Position numbers and translations under genes: made by a program
Part shown: positions 22,738 through 32,062 of the stretch, piece by piece
How the letters are laid out: every line of letters begins with the position of its first letter
Numbering within the stretch: position 1 is the first letter of the stretch
The notes under the pieces: model-generated
Seen by the model: the letters and a program-made list of their open reading frames with translations, nothing else
Database searches by the model: none
Told to the model about the DNA's origin: nothing
Assembly: GCA_016180965.1 (NCBI GenBank)
Contig: JACPAF010000003.1
Span: 1 to 57,683 of the forward strand
Length of the DNA: 57,683 nucleotides
From: Candidatus Aenigmatarchaeota archaeon
GTDB taxonomy: Archaea; Aenigmatarchaeota; Aenigmatarchaeia; JACPZZ01
Direction of reading: 5' to 3'

Positions 22738-23490
22738 ATGTTCGAAATAACAGTTTCAAATGCGGATATGCTCAAAAATTCGGTTAGCGTGGCTGCCGAA
22801 ATTATCGACGAGGGTATTTTCAGGATTAGTAAAGAAGGATTAAGGTTTGTAGCCGCAGACCGCGCGCTGGTATCTGTCGTCGACCTGAGAATGAATGCGT
22901 CGGCTTTTGAGAAAATAGAATTAACAGAGGACACTGCAGTGGGAGTGAATATGAGCAATTTTGTTTCCGTGCTGCGCCGCGCTTCCGGAAGCGACAAGAT
23001 AACCCTGAAAAAAGAGGATCATAAGAATAAATTAAAAATAATTATTGAAGGATCTTCCAAGAGAAGGTTCGAAGTTCCTATACTTGATATTTCAGAGTCC
23101 GATTTGCCGCCGACTGACAAGCTTGAATTTTCTTCATCAGTTGAAATAAAATCCGACGTTCTTGAACAGGGGATGGCGGATGCAGAAATAGCGTCCGACA
23201 TAGTTATTTTTGAAGCGTCATCGGAGCTTTTTAAAATAAAATCCGAAGGCGAATCTTCGACGTCTGAATTGGAACTTGAAAAGGGTAACCCGATGCTGGT
23301 TAAACTGGAATCATCCGCAGCCACGAAATCCGGCTATCCTCTGGATTACCTGAAAAAGATGGTTAAAGCGGCCAAATTGGCTGAGACCGCGACCATAAGA
23401 TTTTCTTCGGATTTCCCGATGAAAATGGAATTTGACGGGGGGGACGCATTGAAAATGTCTTTTGTGCTTGCGCCTCATATGATAGAATAA
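22738..23490 (+). CDS. pcn: DNA polymerase sliding clamp PCNA
   Basis: It forms the ring that tethers polymerase and repair enzymes to DNA. The 250-residue length and two-domain pattern are standard: EGLRFVAADRALVSVVDLRM in the first domain, the interdomain DISESDLPPTDKLEF loop and a C-terminal MSFVLAPHMIE, which forms the partner-docking edge. The start at MFEITVS is preferred over an upstream TTG. It heads a block with primase and GINS, all on the plus strand. Confidence 0.95.
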   Translation: MFEITVSNADMLKNSVSVAAEIIDEGIFRISKEGLRFVAADRALVSVVDLRMNASAFEKIELTEDTAVGVNMSNFVSVLRRASGSDKITLKKEDHKNKLKIIIEGSSKRRFEVPILDISESDLPPTDKLEFSSSVEIKSDVLEQGMADAEIASDIVIFEASSELFKIKSEGESSTSELELEKGNPMLVKLESSAATKSGYPLDYLKKMVKAAKLAETATIRFSSDFPMKMEFDGGDALKMSFVLAPHMIE

Positions 23491-23554
23491 TTGAAAGGGA
23501 ATCTTCTAACAGAAAGCCTTTTAACGCATCTCATCGTACTAAACACAGATCCGC

Positions 23555-24973
23555 ATGAGCTACAAGCAAATTTTTGACTATTATTCACGGGACGACGTGC
23601 AGCAGGCTCTGTTGGAGGTTTCCGTGGACAAAGAAATCGCGGGTATTTTCAAAACAGGATCGTTCGGGCAGCGTCCAAATGTTTTGGTTTATCCAACGGA
23701 CATAGTGAACATGGTTAAATCCGGTACTGTGTCTTTCCATGGCTCAGTTGAACGCTGGGATAACGCGATGTCGCTGCGGTCTGGAATGTTAAAGGAGGAC
23801 CTGGACAGCCTAAGGAAGGGGTTCGAGTTAATAATCGATATAGACATCAAGGATTTTGAATTTGCAAAGGTTTGCACAAAAATATTTTTTGACGAATTAT
23901 CCAGACACGGGATAAAAAACATAGGCGTAAAATACACGGGCGGCAAGTCTTTTCATATAGGGGTTCCTTTTGAGGCGTTTCCCGCGAGCATAGATTATGT
24001 TCCAACAAAATCCCAATACCCGGCTGTTCCGCAGGTTATAATATCCTACCTCAAACACAAGACCGTCCCGAAAATCAGGGACGCCATATTGAGTTTGGAA
24101 CCGGATATAGAGAAAATAGCTAACAGGCTTAATTTGCAGGCTACGGCACTAATAGGAACTGACGGGCTGGATGTTGACAAGATCATAGGATCTTCCAGAA
24201 AAATGTTATCTCAGGATATGGGAATTAAATCAGTCGATAAAGCAGTGACAGGATTTGTGGGCGGGGCGATAACCGAGTTCGGACTTTTCACCAGCCGCCA
24301 TATGTTTCGGCTCCCGTACTCGCTGCACGAATCAAGTTTGTTGGTGAGCCTGCCAATGAAAATCTCTGACATAGATAAATTCGACAAGGCGGATGCTGCA
24401 CCTGAAAATGTGGAGGTGAAAGAAAAATTCCTCGACCGTTCCGTCAGGGACAGCGCAGGAATGGAATCACTTATAACCGAAGCGATGGACTGGAATTCCT
24501 CAAGGATGAAACAGGAAGAGGTGAAGAAAAAATTTATAATTACCAACTCGGATAAGATAACGGAATCATTTTTCCCGCCTTCAATAAAGAAAATAATGGG
24601 AGGGATGGCAGACGGGCGCAAGCGCTCTGTTTTAATATTATTTAATTTCCTGCGGAATATGAATTGGGAAGACGATGAAATAGAAAATTTTATAGGATCA
24701 TGGAACGAGAAAAATACACCGCCTTTGCCATTGAACTACATACGCTCCCAAATAAGATGGCTGCGCGCTTCGCGCAAAATGCTGCCACCGAATTTTGAGA
24801 ATGAGAATTTTTACAAGCCCATGGGCATAAACTGCGATGTTGAGATTAATGCGGGTTCCAGGAATCCTGTTACTTATGCCATCAGGGAATTCCGGTCTTC
24901 TTCCAGGAAAATGTATAAAAAGCCGGTTAAAAAGCAATCGAAGAAGGAAAACGATGAATACGTGGATGGGTAA
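23555..24973 (+). CDS. priS: DNA primase: PriS fused to a PriL C-terminal-like domain
   Basis: A 472-residue fusion. The first 290 residues are the archaeal/eukaryotic small primase: metal-binding D95-I-D97 in ELIIDIDIKD, then YTGGKSFHIGVPF (127-139). Residues from about 340 follow the large-subunit C-terminal pattern: FFPPSIKKIMGG, ILFNFLRNMNWEDDEIENFI, NTPPLPLNYIRSQI. In PriL that segment starts PPC and holds a 4Fe-4S cluster; here it is PPS and only one cysteine (in GINC) remains, so the cluster is probably lost. Fused primases are known from small-genome archaea such as Nanoarchaeum. Confidence 0.85.
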   Translation: MSYKQIFDYYSRDDVQQALLEVSVDKEIAGIFKTGSFGQRPNVLVYPTDIVNMVKSGTVSFHGSVERWDNAMSLRSGMLKEDLDSLRKGFELIIDIDIKDFEFAKVCTKIFFDELSRHGIKNIGVKYTGGKSFHIGVPFEAFPASIDYVPTKSQYPAVPQVIISYLKHKTVPKIRDAILSLEPDIEKIANRLNLQATALIGTDGLDVDKIIGSSRKMLSQDMGIKSVDKAVTGFVGGAITEFGLFTSRHMFRLPYSLHESSLLVSLPMKISDIDKFDKADAAPENVEVKEKFLDRSVRDSAGMESLITEAMDWNSSRMKQEEVKKKFIITNSDKITESFFPPSIKKIMGGMADGRKRSVLILFNFLRNMNWEDDEIENFIGSWNEKNTPPLPLNYIRSQIRWLRASRKMLPPNFENENFYKPMGINCDVEINAGSRNPVTYAIREFRSSSRKMYKKPVKKQSKKENDEYVDG

Positions 24974-24977
24974 CAGC

Positions 24978-25058
24978 TTCAGGTTTTCTCAATTAGAAAA
25001 CCACAGGTTTTCTAATTACGGTATGCTTCAGTTTCTGGTGCGTCTGCTTCTAACTGCA
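24978..25058. repeat. Family 2 hairpin and family 1 remnants
   Basis: A perfect TTAGAAAACC/GGTTTTCTAA hairpin (24993-25015) follows a partial copy of its right arm. Then comes CGGTATGCTTCAGTTTCTGG and GCGTCTGCTTCTAACTG (25020-25056), nearly identical to the right half of the tRNA-Ser(GCT) intron at 16147-16184. No tRNA is present, so this looks like a stranded half of a nested pair. Confidence 0.65.
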
Positions 25059-25097
25059 CAGCTTTTATCCTTACCTTACATCTAATAGTAGGTTAAA

Positions 25098-25625
25098 ATG
25101 CCGGAGATACTAACTTTCGAAACTATAAGAAAAATACACAAGGACGAAGAGTCATCGGTGAAATTATCCAAGATACCCGAAGATTTTTTTGAGAAAGCAA
25201 AGGAATATGTGAAGTCCAAAGAGGAGGCCGGCAAAAACGACCCTTCGGTTGCGCAGGAATTCCAGAACGTTAAGCACAGGCTGATGTTCATAATGGAAGC
25301 GCGTGAGCGGAAAATATTGAATATGGCGCTATACTCGGTGCGCACGGGATTGCCCCCTGAAAATTTAACTGTGGCTGAAAAATCATTTTTTGAAAACATA
25401 CTCACTTCTTTGAAAAATTTCAAGCAGTTCCGCGAAGATGTTTTGGAGCCAAAAATCAACGCGTCATTGAAGGTTGTCGCTTTGATCGAAGATATTGAAG
25501 CTTTTTTGGGGGAGGATATGATCTCCTACGGGCCGTTCAAAAAGGGCGATATAGCCTCGATACCAGGAAGGAATGCGGATATACTCATCGAGGGCAAGAA
25601 AGCCGAATTTATGAAAACAGAATAA
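25098..25625 (+). CDS. GINS complex subunit (Gins51-like)
   Basis: The replicative helicase accessory complex GINS links MCM to Cdc45/RecJ. This 175-residue protein has the helical A-domain first (VKHRLMFIMEARERKILNMAL near 58-78) and a short beta-rich B-domain at the end (MISYGPFKKGDIASIPGRNADIL), the order of the Gins51/Sld5-Psf1 type. Placing it after PCNA and primase is typical in archaea. No second GINS gene was seen, so it may form a homotetramer. Confidence 0.85.
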   Translation: MPEILTFETIRKIHKDEESSVKLSKIPEDFFEKAKEYVKSKEEAGKNDPSVAQEFQNVKHRLMFIMEARERKILNMALYSVRTGLPPENLTVAEKSFFENILTSLKNFKQFREDVLEPKINASLKVVALIEDIEAFLGEDMISYGPFKKGDIASIPGRNADILIEGKKAEFMKTE

Positions 25626-25629
25626 GCTG

Positions 25630-26295
25630 TCAGACAGATTTCAACCCGTTTGCTATACCCTCTATCACACTTTCCGGATTTTTTGATTTTGCTATTGCGG
25701 ACGCAGCCGCAACGCCGATTGCCCCCAATTTTTTCGCTATGGCCGCGTCTTCGCCGGTCGCAACACCGGCGCCGCAGATTATTCCCACGTTTGGATTAAC
25801 CGATTTGACCATTTTGACCGTCCGGCTTATTATGTCAGGCTTGGTTTTTGAGATGGAAGCGGACGTGCCTATCAGTTCGGGCGATTCTATCAGAATGTAG
25901 TCCGGATTTAATTTTGCGATCGTGGCTGCAGTTTCAGACGAGTCTGCGCAGCAAATTGTTGTAAGGTTGTTTTTTCTGGCGCGTGTTATGCATCGTGAAA
26001 TGTCCTCTAAATCCAGTTTTTTCTCGGAATGGTTTATCAGAGCGCCGATTGCCCCAGCGGACTTGGCGGATTCAGCTGTCATGCGGCCCGTATGCGCGCC
26101 CGGTTCCACAGGGTCGATGCTCTGCGCAATCAGAGGTATTATTCCAGACAGCAACCGGAGGTCTGCGTGGTTGGGCGCAACTACTATGTTAACGCCTGAA
26201 CGATTGGCCACGCGTCTTGCAGCCTCAGCCAGATTTTTTCCGTTTTCTCCGAGCGTTTCGCTATACAATTTCAGGTTTATCAGGAAAATGGACAT
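25630..26295 (-). CDS. tpiA: Triosephosphate isomerase, archaeal type
   Basis: It interconverts dihydroxyacetone phosphate and glyceraldehyde 3-phosphate. The 221-residue compact archaeal form has N7-L-K9 in FLINLKLYS, catalytic H89 in GALINHSEK and E137 in ILIESPELIGT, with the phosphate loop CGAGVATGED near the end. It is last in the minus-strand series pgk-gap-fbp-tpiA, four bases after fbp. Confidence 0.95.
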   Translation of the reverse strand: MSIFLINLKLYSETLGENGKNLAEAARRVANRSGVNIVVAPNHADLRLLSGIIPLIAQSIDPVEPGAHTGRMTAESAKSAGAIGALINHSEKKLDLEDISRCITRARKNNLTTICCADSSETAATIAKLNPDYILIESPELIGTSASISKTKPDIISRTVKMVKSVNPNVGIICGAGVATGEDAAIAKKLGAIGVAAASAIAKSKNPESVIEGIANGLKSV

Positions 26296-26299
26296 GATA

Positions 26300-27394
26300 T
26301 CAGCGCTGTTTAAATAATTTTTCTATGCGGCCCATTATGTCCTTGTAACCTTCGTTGTATTCCAGCTCTTCCGGAATTAACGTGGCCGGATGTATGAAGC
26401 CTTGCGTACGCAAACCTTCAGACTTTTCAGCTGCACGCTTTCTGACTACGTCCCAGTTGGGCCCTTCGAAACCGTCTATGGGGCCGGTAAATTTCCCGTC
26501 GTGTATGCTGAACAACAATGCGGACACAAGGGGGTTGCAGAAATACGATGTTGCTGTAGTGTTTATCGTAACCGGCATTAAAGTCATGTGGTGCGATCCT
26601 CGCGTGTTGCCGGCGACGAAATGCGCGTCCTTGAATGCGTAGCAAGCCTCTTCTGTTGCGGGAAATGTTTTTTGAAGGCGCACTATCATGGCCGGATCAT
26701 CTTTGCCGACATAAGTTCCTTTTATGTTGTGCAAACGGTCTGTGGTTGCGGAAACAATGGGTTCTCCGGTTTTTGTTTTTACAGATTCCACCACATAGCG
26801 TCCGGGATACATCAATATGGCTGCGATTTCCGGAACTTGCAGCCAAGTTTCCAAGTCAACGACGCGGTTTTTCATCACGTCCATCACAGTAAACACGACT
26901 CCTTTTGCCAAGGACGGATTGATCAATAATCCAGTGTTGGATTTTATGTCGCAGAACATTGTGAACAATGGATAATTAAATGCGCCAGGTTCGGTTTTAT
27001 CTGCGGCAAAAACGGCGAAAGCCTCGTTGTGCCGCTCTTCAAACTCCATTTCAGCGACGCCCGGCCCCATGCCTTTTACATTCCCGGAAAAAGAATCTGC
27101 CAATAAATCTTGGCCCGCTCCATAAAGGCCTTGGTTTTTTGCGACAGTTACGCTGTTGCTAAATGCATCCCATGCCATTTTGTGTATTTCGCTGTTATTT
27201 ACGCCTTTTGTGTGCGACATGACTATGTGTATATCATCTCCGGCGTAACCAACGTAACGGTCTATGATCATTCCGGAATTTTTTGCGTCATCGACAAAAC
27301 CTTTGACGCTGTCCAACAGTTCTTGTGAAGGCCTCGTGTGGCCTCCGATTGAACCGATGTCGGCTTTTATCACCGTTACTGTAATTTTTGCCAT
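26300..27394 (-). CDS. fbp: Bifunctional fructose-1,6-bisphosphate aldolase/phosphatase
   Basis: This archaeal type V FBPase joins triose phosphates and removes the 1-phosphate, driving gluconeogenesis in one direction. The 364-residue protein is highly conserved: TVIKADIGSIGGHTRPS (7-23), VGYAGDDIHIVMSH, GMGPGVAEMEFEER, FPATEEACYAFKD, and the catalytic-loop region GSHHMTLMPV. No classical aldolase or phosphofructokinase is in this window. It lies between gap and tpiA. Confidence 0.96.
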   Translation of the reverse strand: MAKITVTVIKADIGSIGGHTRPSQELLDSVKGFVDDAKNSGMIIDRYVGYAGDDIHIVMSHTKGVNNSEIHKMAWDAFSNSVTVAKNQGLYGAGQDLLADSFSGNVKGMGPGVAEMEFEERHNEAFAVFAADKTEPGAFNYPLFTMFCDIKSNTGLLINPSLAKGVVFTVMDVMKNRVVDLETWLQVPEIAAILMYPGRYVVESVKTKTGEPIVSATTDRLHNIKGTYVGKDDPAMIVRLQKTFPATEEACYAFKDAHFVAGNTRGSHHMTLMPVTINTTATSYFCNPLVSALLFSIHDGKFTGPIDGFEGPNWDVVRKRAAEKSEGLRTQGFIHPATLIPEELEYNEGYKDIMGRIEKLFKQR

Positions 27395-27437
27395 TCATTT
27401 TCCCTCCATTTTTTATTTTTAATTTTTATTATACTTA

Positions 27438-28469
27438 TCATGCAAACGCCGCTTCCAGCTTGCTTTTTATGTTTCCCATGCCCAGAATTTTTTCCGTCAT
27501 CTCCATTGATTTTTCCTGGTTCATTGCGCCGGTCATGCCCATTATAGCATCCACATCTTCCGGCGTGACTATTGATTCCTGCGGAACTGTTATTGCCATT
27601 GACAATTCATTTTTATCGGACACAATTGTGTTCGTGTGCAAATTAACAAGGAATATGTCGTTCCTGTTGAACCCAAGGTCGCGCGCCTTTTCTATCACGT
27701 CCGACGTCGAGTTTGCAGTCCTTAACAGTGCGACTCTTGATTCTTTTCCGTAGATATTTTCCACGTCTTGTTTCGAAGGCGCAATCCCGTGGAATTTCAT
27801 TGATATCGAGTGGACGTGCATCAATGTTTGTGGCGCCTTGAATGCGGTTGTGGTTATCGGAATCGGCCCGAGAACAGTCTGCACGTCGTGGGCGTGATGT
27901 GAATTGGCTTCCCATTCCACGGAATTCAAAGCGGAACCTTTGGAATCGTTCGGGTCTGCGCCTCGTCTGATAAGGGACACGGATATTTTTTCCAGGTCGT
28001 CGCGGTTTTCTATCATCGGCTTGATTATCCTGCACAAACCTGTCGTATTACAGCTAACAACGCGCACATAATTTTTGTTTTTTGCATTGTTGAAATTGCT
28101 GCGCGCATTGAAGCTCATTTCCGCGATGTTTTCCTTTTCCCCGCCCTGAAATATTGCCTTTTTGTTTTTTGGCATGTAAATTTCTTCCTTGTTCTTAACG
28201 CCTTTCTTGTCCGGCGACGTATCAACCACGATTTCAGACGCGTTTATCATTTCATCAATGCTGCCCGACGGCTGGACCCCGAATTTTATGAACGCTTCGT
28301 AATTTTCCTTGGGCACGAATATCCTGATGTTTTTCGAGGCCGCAATCCGTGCGTCAGCGTCGGGAGTGAATTTGGAAACTCCTATCATCCTTATTTCGGG
28401 ATGTTTGTCCAACGCGTCTGCGACGCGTTTTCCTATAGTTCCGTAGCCGTTTACACAGACCGAAATCAT
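27438..28469 (-). CDS. gap: Glyceraldehyde-3-phosphate dehydrogenase, type II (archaeal)
   Basis: This phosphorylating GAPDH uses NAD(P). At 343 residues it has the dinucleotide motif NGYGTIGKRVADAL (7-20), the catalytic cysteine in VSCNTTGLCR, SLIRRGADPND and the archaeal HAHDVQTVLGPI. The start at MISVCVNGYG (28469) is chosen because it gives a four-base ATGA overlap with the upstream PGK stop; an earlier in-frame start would lie deep inside PGK. Confidence 0.95.
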   Translation of the reverse strand: MISVCVNGYGTIGKRVADALDKHPEIRMIGVSKFTPDADARIAASKNIRIFVPKENYEAFIKFGVQPSGSIDEMINASEIVVDTSPDKKGVKNKEEIYMPKNKKAIFQGGEKENIAEMSFNARSNFNNAKNKNYVRVVSCNTTGLCRIIKPMIENRDDLEKISVSLIRRGADPNDSKGSALNSVEWEANSHHAHDVQTVLGPIPITTTAFKAPQTLMHVHSISMKFHGIAPSKQDVENIYGKESRVALLRTANSTSDVIEKARDLGFNRNDIFLVNLHTNTIVSDKNELSMAITVPQESIVTPEDVDAIMGMTGAMNQEKSMEMTEKILGMGNIKSKLEAAFA

Positions 28470-29671
28470 ACTTTTATCTCCTGTTTTTTTAACCATTCCA
28501 GACCGTAGTACGGGCCATAGATCACACGCTTGAAAAACGCTTTGCCAGACGAGCTGTTGATGTGCGGTTTGAAACCTAAACGGTTGAATAAAGCCATCGA
28601 ATCGCCTCCGAAGCCCATGACTATGTGGCCGTGTTTCTCATCAAAAGCCTCGGAGTACACATGTGCCGCGCCGCGCATGCCCGGTTCGTTAACTGATGGT
28701 GCGGCCTCGTAAAAACCGGTTGCGCCGTTCACCAGCACGCTGGCGTTTTTTGCGGAGCCCAGCGTTTCCATATATTTTAAAATAGTATCGGGTCCGATAT
28801 CAATGACTTTTCCAGTATGCAATTCTTTCACGGGCGCGCACACAAAACCCGAGCCGTTGTTTATGCAGTAATCCGTGGGCAACATTATCCGCCCGTTGAA
28901 TTCTGTTATCATTGTTTTTGCGGATTCGAGAAGTTTATCTTCATCTTTCCACAATTTTTCGTTATCGCCCACGTTTTTGCCCTGCGCGCGTTCCATGTAG
29001 ACCGAGAATAAACCTCCTAACATTGCTCTCATGCGCGGGAATTTTTTCAACATCTGCGGCAATATTTCCAGCTGGTCGGGAAGTTTTTTGCCGCCCAATA
29101 TGGCGAATGAATCCGTTTCCTCCAAAATTTTTGAAACCTTTTCTGCGAGGTCGATGTCTTCCTGCAATACGGGGCCGGTGAAGACCTGAAAACCTTCTTC
29201 ATGAAGCGTTTTTGGGATATGATAAGTTGTCAATTCTTTTCTGTGCGACGCAGGGTCGTCTTTTAGAAAAACCAAATTTGGAATTTGTTTAATCATTTTG
29301 TACATTTTCGTTTGCTTGATGTCATTGGAATTCCATTCTTCTTCGTCTGCGCGCGTGTTTTCAAGGACTATCACAGCATTTTCATCGAGCATGTTTAACA
29401 CGTCATCGCCAGCCCGCACGCCGGCAAATTTTACCTTTAGGTGAGGCAAATGCAATTGCATGATCGGTACGTGGTTTTTCAAAGTTTCGTTTTTACCCTG
29501 GTCGCCTTGATGCGACGCAACTATTACGGATCGTGCGTCGTTGTCGAAAGCGAATTTTATGGTGCGCACTGCTTGTAAAATCTTTTCCACGTCCCTGAAT
29601 GCGCCCGTCTTTTCGTCGAAAGACGAATTGATGTCGACCTTGGCGAAGACGTTTTTCCCATTCAAATCCAT
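28466..29671 (-). CDS. pgk: Phosphoglycerate kinase, divergent
   Basis: It transfers phosphate between 1,3-bisphosphoglycerate and ADP. At 401 residues it keeps the overall order of PGK, but signature motifs have drifted: KVDINSSFDEKTG instead of RVDFNVPLD, SHQGDQG for SHLGRP, GGKKLPDQ for GGAKVSDK, and GFGGDSMALFN followed by INSSSGKAFFKRVIYG for GGGDT and STGGGA. The adjacent gap gene, coupled by overlap, supports the call. It heads the gluconeogenic cluster; the upstream gap is AT-rich. Confidence 0.85.
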   Translation of the reverse strand: MDLNGKNVFAKVDINSSFDEKTGAFRDVEKILQAVRTIKFAFDNDARSVIVASHQGDQGKNETLKNHVPIMQLHLPHLKVKFAGVRAGDDVLNMLDENAVIVLENTRADEEEWNSNDIKQTKMYKMIKQIPNLVFLKDDPASHRKELTTYHIPKTLHEEGFQVFTGPVLQEDIDLAEKVSKILEETDSFAILGGKKLPDQLEILPQMLKKFPRMRAMLGGLFSVYMERAQGKNVGDNEKLWKDEDKLLESAKTMITEFNGRIMLPTDYCINNGSGFVCAPVKELHTGKVIDIGPDTILKYMETLGSAKNASVLVNGATGFYEAAPSVNEPGMRGAAHVYSEAFDEKHGHIVMGFGGDSMALFNRLGFKPHINSSSGKAFFKRVIYGPYYGLEWLKKQEIKV

Positions 29672-29806
29672 AGCAATCACGAGTAGTATACTATCCTACA
29701 TTATCCTATAGTTGTATGTATTTATAGTTTGCTGTTTTTGAGCTGTTTTTTACGCAGATGATACTTGATGAGGTTGAAAAATTAAATAAATGTAGACTCG
29801 TATTAA

Positions 29807-30472
29807 ATGGAGAGGGAAATCGTGGGCGAAATTACAATAAACGGCGTCAGAATTGAACACCTTGGCCACGCCTCGTTCAGGATATCGTTTGAAGAACAGT
29901 CGCTTTACATAGACCCGTTCGTAAAGCCTGAGGATGCAAGAAAATCCGAATTGATTTTGGCAACGCACGAGCATTTTGACCACTGCCACGAGGAAAATAT
30001 CAGGGAATTGCTGGAAGACGGCGGAACAGTTGTGGTTCCGGATGGCTGTGCTAATATGCTGGAAGGACTTGAAGCGAAAATCGTAGAAGCCGGCGATGAG
30101 TTTGATATTGACAATATTGCGATTCGGGTTGTTCCTGCATACAACGTGAACAAATTCCGCGAACCCGGAAAACCGTTCCATCCGAAAGGCTTGGGTGTTG
30201 GTTATTTAATCACAATCAACAAAGTCGCAATCTATCATGCAGGCGACACGGATTTTATACCGGAAATGAAAACACTCGGAAAAATTGATGTGGCATTGTT
30301 GCCCATAGGCGGGCATTTCACTATGGACTATAAAGAAGCTGCGGCCGCCGCAAACGTTATAAAACCGAAAATAGTTGTGCCGATGCATTACAGTTCGAAC
30401 GATAAAATAAAAGCCAACCCCGAAGATTTTAAAAAACTTGTAGACAAAACGATAAAGGTCGAGATAATTTAG
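29807..30472 (+). CDS. UPF0173-type metallo-beta-lactamase-fold hydrolase
   Basis: This 221-residue protein has the metal motif H54-E-H56-F-D58-H59, a later HAGDTDF (aspartate bridging two metals) and MHYSS near the C-terminus. This is the YtkL/UPF0173 subfamily, whose substrate is not settled. Its stop overlaps the convergent glycosyltransferase gene by four bases. It is divergent from pgk, with about 135 AT-rich bases between. Confidence 0.88.
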   Translation: MEREIVGEITINGVRIEHLGHASFRISFEEQSLYIDPFVKPEDARKSELILATHEHFDHCHEENIRELLEDGGTVVVPDGCANMLEGLEAKIVEAGDEFDIDNIAIRVVPAYNVNKFREPGKPFHPKGLGVGYLITINKVAIYHAGDTDFIPEMKTLGKIDVALLPIGGHFTMDYKEAAAAANVIKPKIVVPMHYSSNDKIKANPEDFKKLVDKTIKVEII

Positions 30473-31605
30473 TATAATCCCAATTCTCTGATACGATTTG
30501 CCATATATCCTATACCGTCCAAAGTTTCAAACTCGTTCATCAGTTCCGCGTTCATAGCTTTTATTGCGGGAATGCAAGCTTGCGACGCTTCGACTGCGGC
30601 GTCAATTTCTTTCGGATCCTTGATTTCAATTCCCAGGCCGAATTTCCTTATCGTTCTTGAATTGTGCAAAAATTCATCGTCGTCGCCTTTTTCATATTGC
30701 GGAAACACAACAGGTTTTCCAGCATTCCACGCGCTCCATAACATGCCGTATCCTGTCTGCCCGATAACAGCTTTTATTCGCGGGTCAGCATAGACATGAA
30801 CGAATTCTGCGCGCGGCGGAACAATCTTTGTGTACCTTCCGCCTTCGACCGGGGAAAATGTTCCTGTTACTATAGGATGTGCAGTTGCGTCTGCCATCGA
30901 TTTCAATGTTTCAACCTTTCTCCCAGTTCCGCTGAAAACCATTCCTATTGAATTTTCAGGCAGCCAGAGATCTGTTTGCGCGGGCGCTTCTTTCATGTGG
31001 GGCGTGAATTCTTCGTTGTTTAATTGCAGATAATTGTTGTCGTAGCTGAGAGTGTGAATCCTGGGAATAAAGCTAACGGCCCTTCTTTTTTCCATGTTAA
31101 TAAGGAAATTTCCAAACCCTTTATAACCTGAATTTTTTGAACGCGCGGTTACTTCGCCGTATCTTAGCGGAAATATATAAACAACCGACGCATCCAAACC
31201 GAGATTGTCGTGCAAGCTTCCGGCATTAAGAATTAACCTGGTTTTATTGCCTTTGAATTCTTTCTTTTCGCCTTCGAGATTCGTCGCGATAAATGTCTGA
31301 TAATGATCTCTTAGATCTGTTTCAACTCTATTCATGTTAGTTACATTATTGGCAATCCATGTGCGGTAGTCCATTCCGTTTTCTCTTGTGACTCCGTATG
31401 CGGAAGAAATTTTTGCTGCCTCATCATCTATGTAAACCCTTCTGCGGTCGATGTTTTTACCATCGGCTATTTCCCCGATCAAACCTGTTTTTGATTGTGA
31501 TACGGGAACTACAATATCGTCGTTGAAATATGCGGCCACACCCAACGCTAAAAAATACGGTTCGTAACCGTGTGACATTCTTGTTAAAATATGATAGTCG
31601 GACAT
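30469..31605 (-). CDS. GT-B-fold glycosyltransferase-like protein
   Basis: This 378-residue protein resembles UDP-glycosyltransferase/MurG-like enzymes in its second half: VFSGTGRKVETLKSM, then AVIGQTGYGMLWSAWNAGKPVVFPQ with a following GDDDEFLHNSRTIRKFGLG, which is where the nucleotide-sugar is bound. The N-terminal half holds HGYEPYFLALGVAAYF. Donor and acceptor are unknown; a glycolipid or surface glycan is likely. The start at MSDYHILTR is favoured over an ATA-adjacent upstream codon. Confidence 0.7.
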   Translation of the reverse strand: MSDYHILTRMSHGYEPYFLALGVAAYFNDDIVVPVSQSKTGLIGEIADGKNIDRRRVYIDDEAAKISSAYGVTRENGMDYRTWIANNVTNMNRVETDLRDHYQTFIATNLEGEKKEFKGNKTRLILNAGSLHDNLGLDASVVYIFPLRYGEVTARSKNSGYKGFGNFLINMEKRRAVSFIPRIHTLSYDNNYLQLNNEEFTPHMKEAPAQTDLWLPENSIGMVFSGTGRKVETLKSMADATAHPIVTGTFSPVEGGRYTKIVPPRAEFVHVYADPRIKAVIGQTGYGMLWSAWNAGKPVVFPQYEKGDDDEFLHNSRTIRKFGLGIEIKDPKEIDAAVEASQACIPAIKAMNAELMNEFETLDGIGYMANRIRELGLY

Positions 31606-31704
31606 ATAGATCACCACTACTAAGTGGCAATGTTATATAAATATTATATACGTTAATTGACGTATTAAATTTTATTGTGCATTGAGATGAATTTTCTATC
31701 AAAT

Positions 31705-31714
31705 CATATATTTA
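31705..31714 (+). promoter_or_regulatory. TATA-like box ahead of the eL42 operon
   Basis: CATATATTTA lies 35-44 bases before the ATG of the eL42 gene, giving a short leader. A separate TATA-rich run, TTATATAAATATTATATAC near 31630-31650, suits the divergent glycosyltransferase gene. Confidence 0.5.
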
Positions 31715-31748
31715 AGCTGAAACCGCGAAATCAAAGCTTGATCGGTTT

Positions 31749-32042
31749 ATGAAATACCCAAAGAAACTCAGGACATATTGTCCAGTCTGTCGCAAACACA
31801 CAGAACACACGGTAGAGCGTGCGAAGAAAAGAGGGCGTTCAGCCGGACATCCGGATTCGCAATCCCAGAGGCGCTTTAAAAGAAAGCTTGCCGGTTATGG
31901 CTCGTTCCCGAGGCCAAACCCAAAAGGGCGTGCGAAACCAACTGTGAAAATTGATTTGAGATTCAAATGCACGGTATGCGGCAAAAAGCACACCTCCGGA
32001 AAGGGATTCAGGGTAAAGAAATTTGAGTTATCCAATGAGTAA
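31749..32042 (+). CDS. rpl44e: Ribosomal protein eL42 (L44e)
   Basis: This 97-residue 50S protein sits near the E-site. It carries a four-cysteine zinc ribbon, C11-x2-C14 and a second pair in FKCTVCGKK, with the conserved basic loop [20 protein letters not shown] between. It begins the archaeal order eL42, eS27, aIF2-alpha, Nop10, all plus strand with short gaps. Confidence 0.97.
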   Translation: MKYPKKLRTYCPVCRKHTEHTVERAKKRGRSAGHPDSQSQRRFKRKLAGYGSFPRPNPKGRAKPTVKIDLRFKCTVCGKKHTSGKGFRVKKFELSNE

Positions 32043-32062
32043 ACTAAAGGGGATGTTGAATC

